The notes under the pieces are model-generated. The model was not told the origin of the DNA, ran no database searches, and saw only the letters and a program-made list of their open reading frames with translations. 7,109 bases of DNA, taken from Thermoflexales bacterium (GTDB lineage Bacteria; Chloroflexota; Anaerolineae; Fen-1058). This document shows positions 1-6,306 of the stretch, piece after piece (the first letter of the stretch is position 1; every line of letters starts with the position of its first letter). Made by a program: the position numbers and the translations under genes. Where the stretch lies: NCBI GenBank assembly GCA_016931085.1, contig JAFGFO010000454.1, positions 1 through 7,109 of the forward strand. The letters are read 5' to 3'.

Positions 1-87
1 TACCTGCCACAGGCGCGGCGGCTATCCGCAGGACGCCTTTGGCGTAGAAAGCCGCCCTACAAAACGCTCTCTCCGACAGCCTGCTAG
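1..87. repeat. End of a palindromic, MITE-like repeat element (left part outside the window)
   Basis: The stretch holds a nested stem-loop: GGCGGCT (17-23) pairs with AGCCGCC (50-56), and inside it ACGCC (33-37) pairs with GGCGT (41-45) around a TTT loop. It ends in CTCTCCGACAGCCTGCTAG (69-87). The same 19 nt recur in inverted orientation at 7023-7041, and the 12 nt at 65-76 recur at 7098-7109. The pattern (stem-loop inside, constant 19-nt end) fits a small non-autonomous palindromic element cut by the window start. No coding potential is apparent. The family is not one I can name. Confidence 0.6.
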
Positions 88-155
88 TTATACGGAATAT
101 AGTGACAGGATACACCCAAACGCTTTCTTCATCCAGGCCTCGAGCGCGCGCTTTT

Positions 156-171
156 AAGCACCCGGGTGCTT
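156..171. promoter_or_regulatory. Perfect 16-bp palindrome, possible operator
   Basis: AAGCACCCGGGTGCTT is a perfect inverted repeat with no spacer, preceded by a shorter palindrome AGCGCGCGCT (143-152). It overlaps a TTGACA hexamer at 170-175. It lies in the gene-free region upstream of the phosphoesterase, where a dimeric regulator could bind. I see no convincing -10 at the right distance from this TTGACA, so it may equally be part of a degraded repeat. The rest of 88-340 shows no gene, RNA or other clear signal. Confidence 0.35.
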
Positions 172-287
172 GACAACGCAGCTCGTTTGCGCTTCAATGA
201 TACAGACACGCTTAGGCTTTGCCTTGCCACCCTCAGCCGGCGCTCAGAGAATGTCCAGGCTGCGCTCAGGACAAGGCGAGCAGCTTG

Positions 288-296
288 TGGTAGACT
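288..296 (+). promoter_or_regulatory. Weak extended -10 promoter candidate for the phosphoesterase gene
   Basis: TGG followed by TAGACT sits about 50 nt upstream of the chosen start. The local string TGTGGTAGACT resembles TGTGGTATAAT at the much clearer promoter at 4537-4566. No -35 hexamer can be recognised, so this rests on the extended -10 alone. Confidence 0.3.
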
Positions 297-346
297 TTAC
301 AAAGAAGGAACAAAGCATCTGGCACTTGCGTCATGAGGCAATGAAT

Positions 347-1453
347 ATGCAAATAGTGATCCCGTCCCTGGCACTCGTCTCGTTCAGCCTGGCCGCTTAC
401 GTGGCCTGGCTATGGAAGGGGCAACGCCGCTCGGCGCTGGGCTTTAGCGCTCTCCTGCTGGCAAGCGGGCTGGCTGATGGCCTGCTGATCGCCGCGCTGC
501 CGCACCTGGGCCTATCGTTTGGGCCAGTGGGGCTGCCGTGGATGGCCATGATCGTCATCCGCTCCGCGTTGATCCTGGCGCCGGCCATCCTCTGGCGCCG
601 CACGCCGAGCGCCAGGCCGGGCGAGATGATCGCCTTTGTGGCGGCGCTCAACGTAGCCATCCTGGCCTGCGAAGCATATGGCCTGTACGTCGAGCCTTTC
701 AACCTGAGCGTGACCCAGGCCCAACTCGCCCTGCCCGCCTCGTTCAACCCCCCTACCAAACTGCGCATCGTGCACCTGTCTGACCTGCACATGGAGCGAA
801 CGACCCAGCGCGAGCAAGCCGTGCTGGATCGCCTCAGCCAGATCGAACCCGACCTGATCCTGCTGACCGGCGACTATCTCAACCTGTCCTACGTTGACGA
901 TCCACTGGCGCGGGCGCACGCGCGCGATTTTCTGCGCCAATTGCACGCCCCCTACGGCGTCTATGCCGTATCGGGCACGGTCGACGGGGGTGACGTGATG
1001 GACGACTTGTTTGCTGACATAGCCCACATCACCGTGCTTAGCGACGAGACCGCCCGCCTGGAGGTGAACACGCACGCCATCTACCTCGTCGGGGTTGCCA
1101 ACCTGGGGTGGGCAAGGGACCGCCGCAGCCTGCAGGCGCTGATGGACGGCTTGCCAAAAAACAGTTATAGCATTTTAATGTACCATACACCGGACTTGAT
1201 CGAGACGGCGTCCGAGCTGGGAGTAGACTTGTACCTGGCCGGGCACACGCACGGCGGCCAAATCCGGCTGCCGTGGTTTGGGGCCATCGTGACAGCCTCG
1301 AGGTATCACAAACAGTACGAGTCTGGCCTGTACCAACTCGGGCCGACCCAGTTGTACGTCAGCCGGGGGATCGGCATGGAAGGCCTGATCGCGCCGCGCG
1401 CGCGCTTCTTGTGCCCGCCGGAGGTGGTCGAGATCACGCTGGCAAGTCCGTAG
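347..1453 (+). CDS. Membrane-anchored metallophosphoesterase-like protein (YkuE type) with altered GNH motif
   Basis: Start: GAGG at 335-338 lies 8 nt before the ATG at 347, giving 368 aa. An ATG at 341 is also possible; the frame remains open up to a TTG at 170, but that stretch does not look like protein. Residues about 1-110 contain four hydrophobic segments, so the protein is probably an inner-membrane protein with the phosphoesterase domain (about 138-366) attached. Calcineurin-like metal motifs are visible: SDLH (D146, H148), LTGDYLN (D176), YHTPD (H280) and GHTHGGQ (H300, H302). The third motif, normally GNHD, reads GTVD (210-213), so the usual Asn metal ligand and the catalytic His are Thr and Val. 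YkuE-type members cleave phosphodiester or phosphomonoester bonds, some on lipids; the substrate here is unknown and activity is in doubt. The gene stands alone, with a repeat-filled spacer after it. Family assignment is firm, function is not. Confidence 0.88.
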   Translation: MQIVIPSLALVSFSLAAYVAWLWKGQRRSALGFSALLLASGLADGLLIAALPHLGLSFGPVGLPWMAMIVIRSALILAPAILWRRTPSARPGEMIAFVAALNVAILACEAYGLYVEPFNLSVTQAQLALPASFNPPTKLRIVHLSDLHMERTTQREQAVLDRLSQIEPDLILLTGDYLNLSYVDDPLARAHARDFLRQLHAPYGVYAVSGTVDGGDVMDDLFADIAHITVLSDETARLEVNTHAIYLVGVANLGWARDRRSLQALMDGLPKNSYSILMYHTPDLIETASELGVDLYLAGHTHGGQIRLPWFGAIVTASRYHKQYESGLYQLGPTQLYVSRGIGMEGLIAPRARFLCPPEVVEITLASP

Positions 1454-1461
1454 TTATTATC

Positions 1462-1531
1462 CGCTAATCTGCGCTAATCTACGCGAATGATTTAAAAGAT
1501 TAGCGAAAATTCGTGTAAATTCGTGGACAAA
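1462..1531. repeat. Decameric tandem/palindromic intergenic repeat
   Basis: Seven units of 10 nt run in register, beginning CGCTAATCTG, CGCTAATCTA, CGCGAATGAT and ending CGTGTAAATT, CGTGGACAAA. The block is also partly palindromic: CGCTAATCT (1472-1480, also 1462-1470) pairs with AGATTAGCG (1497-1505) across a 16-nt loop. It fills nearly all of the spacer between the phosphoesterase stop and the next start. Repeats of this look (TTCGTGTAAATTCGTGG) seem to be dispersed in many bacterial genomes; that is an impression, not a search result. It could form a hairpin in the transcript or bind protein on one face of the helix. Confidence 0.6.
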
Positions 1532-1536
1532 AATCT

Positions 1537-2274
1537 GTGCTCAAAGTGTTACTGGTCGAAGACAACGAGAAATTGCGCCCGGCGTTGGGGGCCGGGCTGG
1601 AAGCCAGCGGCGCGGTGCGGGTCGTCCATGCGTGCGCCAGCGGCGAGGCGGCCCTCGATGACTGCCTGGCACAGCCGCCCGACGTGATCCTGATGGACGT
1701 ACAACTGGCCGGTGAGATGAACGGCATCCAGGCCGCCGTCGCCATCCGGCGCGAGTTTCCACGCCTGCCGGTGGTGTTTTACTCGATCCAGGACGACGAC
1801 GCGTACTATCGCGATTTTCGCCGCTCGGGCATCCTCAGCCATTACGCCTACGTGCGCAAGTCGAACTACCTGCTGCCGTCCATGATCGTGCCCTTGCTGA
1901 AAGACGCCGCCGCCGGGCGCAGCTTCATCGACCCCGAAATCGAGTCACGCGTGCAAGAGGTGCGCCACAAAGACGAACAGTCGCCCATGGCACTCTTGGA
2001 ACCCAACGAGCAGGGCGTGGCTCGCATGCTGGCACAGGGCATGACCAACGAGCAAATCGCGGCCCGCCTGGGCTTTCGCGACAAGCGCACCATCAGCCGA
2101 ACGAACGGGCAGATTTACGCTGCCTGGGGCCTGAGCGAAAGCGCCGACGACGAAAAGGTGGCCCGGGCGCGGGCGGCCATCATCGTGCGCGAGGGGCGGC
2201 TCATCAACTGGGACACAGACGGCACGGCCCGCGTGATGGACGAGCGCGGCGAGTGGGTGGTGTGGCCTCGTTAA
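1537..2274 (+). CDS. Response regulator 1, receiver plus divergent LuxR/NarL-type HTH with C-terminal extension
   Basis: A 245-aa cytoplasmic response regulator. The receiver domain (about 2-125) has the acidic pair E8-D9, phospho-acceptor D54 in the string ILMDVQL, switch residue S83 and conserved K108 (VRKSN). The second half (about 153-200) matches a LuxR/GerE-type helix-turn-helix: LEPNEQGVARMLAQGMTNEQIAARLGF, given here as pieces EPNEQ, LAQGMTNEQIAARLG and RTISRTNGQIYAAWGL. The recognition helix differs from the usual KTVKNHV pattern. About 45 residues follow the HTH, longer than the usual NarL-type end. The start is GTG: a TAA at 1516-1518 closes the frame upstream and no other start fits, yet no Shine-Dalgarno is visible, so translation may be leaderless or poorly initiated. 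The kinase gene follows after 44 nt, so the two most likely form a cognate pair. The regulated genes are unknown. Confidence 0.88.
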   Translation: MLKVLLVEDNEKLRPALGAGLEASGAVRVVHACASGEAALDDCLAQPPDVILMDVQLAGEMNGIQAAVAIRREFPRLPVVFYSIQDDDAYYRDFRRSGILSHYAYVRKSNYLLPSMIVPLLKDAAAGRSFIDPEIESRVQEVRHKDEQSPMALLEPNEQGVARMLAQGMTNEQIAARLGFRDKRTISRTNGQIYAAWGLSESADDEKVARARAAIIVREGRLINWDTDGTARVMDERGEWVVWPR

Positions 2275-2312
2275 CAATTAATAATTAACAATTAATAATT
2301 AATAATTAACAA
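2271..2312. repeat. Six-copy AT-only heptamer tandem repeat
   Basis: Six head-to-tail copies of TTAAYAA cover exactly 42 nt; the variable base reads C, T, C, T, T, C. The first copy contains the stop codon of response regulator 1 (2272-2274), and the array ends 6 nt before the kinase ATG, replacing the place where a ribosome binding site would be expected. Base composition is in sharp contrast to the GC-rich genes on both sides. Heptameric short tandem repeats are known from cyanobacterial intergenic regions (STRR), and this resembles them in form only. Confidence 0.85.
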
Positions 2313-2318
2313 ATCTCC

Positions 2319-4499
2319 ATGACAGGCATTTTCTTCCTCGACTGGGCCATGCTGGCCGTCTCGTTGTTCAACACGATTTTGCTGCTCTGGCTGGGGCTGA
2401 CAGTCTGGCTGAACGCCGAGCGGACTCCTCGCCAGGAGGCCTTGTCCTTGTGGGGGCGGCGGCTGGGCGTCTGGATGACCAGCGTCGGGCTATCGATGGG
2501 GGGTGTTTTCTTCATCAGCCACTCGGCCATCCTGGGCCACGGCGACCTTGGCTATGCCAGCCAGGGTATGGAATTTTGGTGGCGCATGGGTTGGGCGCCG
2601 GCGGTGGTTTTGCCCCTGGCCTGGTACGCGGTCGTGTTGTGGTACACGGGTTTCTGGGACGACAGCCTGGCCGATCTGCACCGCCGGCAGCGCCCGTGGC
2701 TCATCTTTATCACACTGCTGGGCGGGGGCTTGATCGGACTGCTGCTGGTTGCCAATCCCTTCCCCTCTTACCAGCGAGTGACCCAATTGGAGCTGGCAAG
2801 CACACCAGCCATAAGCGGCATCCCGCTGTTGATCCTGGCCTATCCGCTCTATATCGTCGTGTGCATCAGTTTATCGTTGGACGCGCTGCGCCGCCCGGGG
2901 CCAAGCGGGCGCGTGATGGGAGATCTGGCTCGCCGCCGCGCTCGCCCCTGGCTGGTGGCCGCCTCGATCGCACTGCTGCTGGTCAGCCTGCTGGTCGGCT
3001 GGGTGATGGTCCAGGTCATCACTCGCGCCCAGCAGCACACGCTTTTCTACGCCGATATGGTAACCAACATCGCCGGCTTCGACCTGGCAATTGCGGCCCT
3101 CATCGCTATCGCCGTGATCCTGATGGGACAAGCCGTCATCTCGTACGAGATCTTTACCGGCAAGACACTGCCCAGGCGCGGATTCCGGCGTCACTGGTTC
3201 AATACCGTTGTCCTGGCCGGCGGCTACAGCGTGGTGATAGGCTGGTGCCTGACTATCCAATTGCGCCCCATTTACAGCCTGCTGCTGGGCGCCGTCCTGT
3301 TGGCGGCGTTTTACGCCCTGCTGACCTGGCGCTCCTTTGGCGAACGCGAGCGTACGATCGAGCACCTGCGGCCTTTTGTCGCCAGCCAGCGCTTGTACGA
3401 TCACCTGGTCCAGCCCGCTTCCGCGCCGATCCAGGCAGTCCAAGCCCAAGATGTCGCCACGCCCTTCCATGCCTTGTGCCGGGATGTGCTGGGGGCGCGC
3501 GTGGCGTACCTGGTACCCTTGGGGGCGCTTGCGCCGTTGGTAAGCACGCCCACAGCCTACCCGGCCGGCCAAACAAGCTCGCTGCCTGATATGGGCCAGT
3601 TAGCAGCCGAGCTTGGCTCGCCGCGGACGATGTGCGCGGCCCTGAATCCGGACGATTACAACGGTGCGTTGTGGGCGGTGCCGTTGTGGAGTGAGCGCGG
3701 GCTGATTGGGGCGCTGTTGTTAGGTCCCAAGCAAGACGGGGGGCTGTACACCCAAGAAGAAATCGAAATCGCCCGCGCCAGCGGCGAGCGCTTGATAGAC
3801 ATGCAGGCTAGCGCCGAGATGGCCAGCCGGCTGATGGCGCTCCAGCGCCAACGCCTGGCCGAAAGCCAGGTGATCGACCAGCGAACCCGCCGGGCGTTAC
3901 ACGACGACGTGCTGCCGCGCCTGCACACGGCGCTGCTCGCCTTGAGCAGCAGCGTGGCGAGTCCCGACGAAACCGCCTCGGGCGCAATCGGCTCGTTGGC
4001 CCAGCTTCACCGGCAGATTTCCGACTTACTGCGCGATATACCAGCCCCCGTCGCTCCTCAAATCTCCCGCCTGGGCCTGATTGGCGCGCTGCAGCGCGCC
4101 ATAGACGACGAGTTAGCGGGCGCCTTCGATGACGTGACGTGGCAAATCGAGGCCGAAGCCGAGCAGCGGGCGCAGGCCCTCTCCCCCCTGGCGGCTGAGG
4201 TGATTTTTTGCGCTGCCCGCGAGGCGATGCGCAATGCCGCCCGTCACGGGCGCGGCGCGCGAAGCGACTCGCCTTTGCACCTGTGGGCAAGCGCGAGTTG
4301 GCGGGACGGCGTGGAGATAGTGATCGAGGATGACGGCGTTGGCCTGGCAGAGTCCCCGTCAGAGCGGGGCAATGGCCAGGGCCTGGCCTTGCACAGCACG
4401 ATGATGGCCGTCATCGGCGGATCGCTGGCCATCGAGAGCTCAAACACCCGCACCCGCGTGCGCTTGACAATCCCCACGCCCAGCCTGGCGATTCGCTGA
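2319..4499 (+). CDS. Multi-pass membrane sensor histidine kinase, NarX/HisKA_3 type, with GAF-like domain
   Basis: A 726-aa sensor kinase. Residues about 5-340 contain roughly nine hydrophobic segments, an unusually large membrane sensor without an obvious extracytoplasmic domain. A GAF-like domain follows at about 375-495 (signature around ALWAVPLWSERGLIGALLLG), then a short coiled-coil stretch. The dimerisation and phosphotransfer helix has the H-box RRALHDDVLPRLH with H528 as the phospho-acceptor. The ATPase domain has N639 in the N box (REAMRNAARHG), D671-G673-G675 (DDGVG) and G686-G688 (GQGLAL), so kinase activity is expected. The HDxxxQ motif of many NarX-type kinases reads HDDVLP here, with Pro533 where the phosphatase-linked Gln would be. 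No ribosome binding site is seen before the ATG, because the heptamer repeat occupies that place. The likely partner is response regulator 1, co-transcribed 44 nt upstream; the NarL-type regulator at 6307 is a possible second partner. The signal is unknown. Confidence 0.92.
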   Translation: MTGIFFLDWAMLAVSLFNTILLLWLGLTVWLNAERTPRQEALSLWGRRLGVWMTSVGLSMGGVFFISHSAILGHGDLGYASQGMEFWWRMGWAPAVVLPLAWYAVVLWYTGFWDDSLADLHRRQRPWLIFITLLGGGLIGLLLVANPFPSYQRVTQLELASTPAISGIPLLILAYPLYIVVCISLSLDALRRPGPSGRVMGDLARRRARPWLVAASIALLLVSLLVGWVMVQVITRAQQHTLFYADMVTNIAGFDLAIAALIAIAVILMGQAVISYEIFTGKTLPRRGFRRHWFNTVVLAGGYSVVIGWCLTIQLRPIYSLLLGAVLLAAFYALLTWRSFGERERTIEHLRPFVASQRLYDHLVQPASAPIQAVQAQDVATPFHALCRDVLGARVAYLVPLGALAPLVSTPTAYPAGQTSSLPDMGQLAAELGSPRTMCAALNPDDYNGALWAVPLWSERGLIGALLLGPKQDGGLYTQEEIEIARASGERLIDMQASAEMASRLMALQRQRLAESQVIDQRTRRALHDDVLPRLHTALLALSSSVASPDETASGAIGSLAQLHRQISDLLRDIPAPVAPQISRLGLIGALQRAIDDELAGAFDDVTWQIEAEAEQRAQALSPLAAEVIFCAAREAMRNAARHGRGARSDSPLHLWASASWRDGVEIVIEDDGVGLAESPSERGNGQGLALHSTMMAVIGGSLAIESSNTRTRVRLTIPTPSLAIR

Positions 4500-4513
4500 T
4501 CTGCCCCGACCGA

Positions 4514-4533
4514 AGGTTAGCATTTGCTGACTT
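4514..4533. promoter_or_regulatory. Imperfect inverted repeat just upstream of the -35, possible operator or weak hairpin
   Basis: AGGTTAGC (4514-4521) and GCTGACTT (4526-4533) are inverted around ATTT; as RNA this gives 8 pairs including two G-U. It begins 14 nt after the kinase stop and ends 3 nt before the proposed -35. It could weakly terminate the kinase transcript or be a binding site for a regulator of the next promoter. There is no long T-run, so a strong intrinsic terminator is unlikely. Confidence 0.3.
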
Positions 4534-4536
4534 GAT

Positions 4537-4566
4537 TTGATCTGCTTACAGTTGGTGTGGTATAAT
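4537..4566 (+). promoter_or_regulatory. Strong sigma-70-like promoter with extended -10 for the LeuA-like gene
   Basis: TTGATC (4537-4542), an 18-nt spacer and a consensus TATAAT (4561-4566) preceded by TGG (extended -10). Transcription should start near 4573, giving a leader of about 15 nt that begins at the ribosome binding site AAGGAGA (4574-4580), 7 nt before the ATG at 4588. This is the best promoter in the window. It gives the LeuA-like gene and response regulator 2 their own transcript, apart from the kinase. The very short leader leaves no room for a leucine-type attenuator or a T-box. Confidence 0.75.
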
Positions 4567-4587
4567 GGGGGTGAAGGAGAAAATGCC

Positions 4588-6261
4588 ATGGAGCAGATCA
4601 AGATATTTGACGCAACGCTGTATGGGGGCGGACAATCCCCTGGATCGAGTCTCAACATCGAAGAAAAGGTAGAAATCGGACGTCTTTTGGAAAAGATGGG
4701 AGTGGACGTGATTCAAGCCGGTTTTCCCATCTCCTCGGCTCGCGACTTTGAGGCGACCCAACAACTGGCGGGCGCCATTCGAGGCAGCGTCGTGTGTGCC
4801 TTGTCGCGCGCCCGCGAACACGACATCGACGTGACCGTCGCCTCACTCAAGGGCGCTGCTCGTCCGCGCATCCAGGTGGGCCTGGGCGTGTCCGATTCCT
4901 ACATCACCGGCAAGCTCAAGACGACGCGCGAGGCGGCCATAGAGATGGGCGTCGCGGCCGTCAAGTATGCCCGCAACTACGTGGGCGACGTGCAATACTA
5001 TGCCGCCGATGCCTGTCGCGCCGACGTCGAGTACCTCTATCGCGTGTTGGAGGCCATCATCGAGGCGGGCGCGACTACGCTCAATATCCCCGACGCGATT
5101 GGCTTTTTCGTGCCTTCAGAATGGGGAGCACTGATCCGAGGCATTCGGGAAAACGTCCCCAACATCGACAAAGCGACCCTGTCGGTGCACTGCCACAACG
5201 ACCTGGGGCTGGCCACCGCCAACACACTGGAAGCGCTCATCAACGGCGCGCGCCAGGCTGAATGCGCCGTCAACGGCATCGGCGAGCGCAGCGGCAATGC
5301 CCGCCTGGAAGAAGTCGTCATGACGCTCCACGCGCGGCGGGAGGCATTGGGTCTGAGCACCAACATAAATACTCGCCTGATCTATCCCACCTGCCAGTTG
5401 GTGAGTCATCTGACCGGCCTGTCCATCCAACCCAACAAGGCCATCGTCGGCACCAAGGCCTTTAGTTACACCTCCGGCATGTACCAAAACGGCGTGCTGC
5501 GCGGGCGGACAGAAGCCGAGGTCATCGATCCGAGCGATATTGGTTTTCTCGAGGCCCAAGACACAGCCCCCCTATTAACCGGGCGCGAAGGGCTGCGCCG
5601 CCGTCTGAGCCAGATGGGATTTGATCTGAACGACGAAGAGTTCGAGCAAGTTTACAAGCGATTCAGACAAGTCGCCAATAAAAAGCCCCATCTGGAAATC
5701 CGCGACCTGGAGGCCATCGTCAGCGGGGAAACGACCGTGTTTATGGAAGAGACCTACGAGCTGCAAGAAGTACAAGTCACATGCGGCATCAACACGCTGC
5801 CGGTGGCGGCCGTGCGCCTATTGGGGCCTGAGGAGCAATCGACGTGGATCACCAGCCACGGCAACGGCCCAATCGACGCCGTGTTCAAAGCCATCGACCT
5901 CATCGTGGGTGCCCCCAACCGGCTGCTCGAATTTGTCGTGGAAGCCATGACAGAGGGGGTCGATGCCGTAGGCAAGGTGACGGTCCGCATCGAGGGTGAA
6001 ATAGCCGCTGGCGACAAAGGCCAGGTGGAGAAACGGGCCTTTTTAGGGCGTGGCGCAGACACCGACATCATCGTCGCCGGCGCCAAGGCCTATCTCTTTG
6101 CACTCAACCGCTTATTGGCCGCCCGGCAGGCCACACCACGGCGGAAAGCGGTCGCCGACAAAATCCGCCGCGAACTGGAGGACATGCACGCCCGCTACGG
6201 CACGGCCCACCGGGGTGACTTTATGGGCTGGAGCGCTATGCGAGACGAGGATTTGCTGTAA
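4588..6261 (+). CDS. 2-isopropylmalate synthase (LeuA)-like protein with catalytic residues replaced, probable pseudoenzyme
   Basis: A 557-aa LeuA homologue; the start follows AAGGAGA at 7 nt, and the in-frame TTG at 4537 lies inside the promoter. Layout: TIM-barrel HMGL-like domain (about 2-275), linker subdomains (about 280-385) and LeuA_dimer regulatory domain (about 390-525), with GNGPIDA at 425-431 and GRGADTDI at 487-494. Kept: HCHND (H201, H203) and GERSGN (N237), the His and Asn metal ligands. Lost: TLRDGEQ reads TLYGGGQ (R12 to Y, D13 to G, E15 to G); IEAGFP reads IQAGFP (Q43); SPEDA reads YAADA (A140); NIPDT reads NIPDA (A170); AHESGIHQDG reads SYTSGMYQNG (Y294, T295, Y299, N301). 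Known LeuA condenses acetyl-CoA with 2-oxoisovalerate, and D13 and R12 would be a metal ligand and a catalytic residue. Normal synthesis is therefore unlikely. No leu or ilv genes adjoin; a response regulator follows after 45 nt. A ligand-sensing or altered catalytic role is inferred. Fold assignment is firm. Confidence 0.9.
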   Translation: MEQIKIFDATLYGGGQSPGSSLNIEEKVEIGRLLEKMGVDVIQAGFPISSARDFEATQQLAGAIRGSVVCALSRAREHDIDVTVASLKGAARPRIQVGLGVSDSYITGKLKTTREAAIEMGVAAVKYARNYVGDVQYYAADACRADVEYLYRVLEAIIEAGATTLNIPDAIGFFVPSEWGALIRGIRENVPNIDKATLSVHCHNDLGLATANTLEALINGARQAECAVNGIGERSGNARLEEVVMTLHARREALGLSTNINTRLIYPTCQLVSHLTGLSIQPNKAIVGTKAFSYTSGMYQNGVLRGRTEAEVIDPSDIGFLEAQDTAPLLTGREGLRRRLSQMGFDLNDEEFEQVYKRFRQVANKKPHLEIRDLEAIVSGETTVFMEETYELQEVQVTCGINTLPVAAVRLLGPEEQSTWITSHGNGPIDAVFKAIDLIVGAPNRLLEFVVEAMTEGVDAVGKVTVRIEGEIAAGDKGQVEKRAFLGRGADTDIIVAGAKAYLFALNRLLAARQATPRRKAVADKIRRELEDMHARYGTAHRGDFMGWSAMRDEDLL

Positions 6262-6292
6262 GGGGGCGGTTTATAACACAAAAACGCAGGCC

Positions 6293-6306
6293 AGGTAGAG
6301 GGGGAG
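6293..6306 (+). promoter_or_regulatory. Ribosome binding region of response regulator 2
   Basis: AGGTAG (6293-6298) lies 8 nt before the ATG, and a purine run GAGGGGGAG directly abuts the start. The spacer from the LeuA-like stop is only 45 nt. It contains TATAAC (6272-6277) but no matching -35, so an internal promoter is possible yet weakly supported. Confidence 0.5.

Noticed and set aside
170..203. Full promoter with TTGACA at 170-175
   Set aside because: No acceptable -10 hexamer at 16-19 nt distance; only the palindrome overlap is noted.
170..346. N-terminal extension of the phosphoesterase from a TTG codon
   Set aside because: The extra 59 residues look unlike protein of this family and lie on the 16-bp palindrome and promoter candidate; GAGG at 335-338 supports ATG 347.
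2271..2312. CRISPR array
   Set aside because: The units are 7 nt, directly adjacent and without spacers.
2871..3572. Long open frames on the minus strand and other frames across the kinase and other genes
   Set aside because: They are high-GC shadows of the + strand genes, with low-complexity Arg/Ala/Pro/Gly translations and no recognisable domain.
4537..4587. Upstream TTG start for the LeuA-like gene
   Set aside because: It would translate the -35 and -10 boxes; ATG 4588 has AAGGAGA at 7 nt and matches the family start.
4588..6261. Ordinary leuA annotation with leucine biosynthesis function
   Set aside because: Key catalytic residues at several separate motifs are replaced and no leu or ilv neighbours are present, so I give no gene symbol.
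4588..6261. The substitutions as sequencing errors or a frameshift
   Set aside because: They are several separate codon replacements at distant motifs in an intact frame, some needing two or three base changes (R12 to Y, E15 to G).
6262..6306. Intrinsic terminator between the LeuA-like gene and response regulator 2
   Set aside because: No stem-loop or T-run in these 45 nt; co-transcription is more likely.
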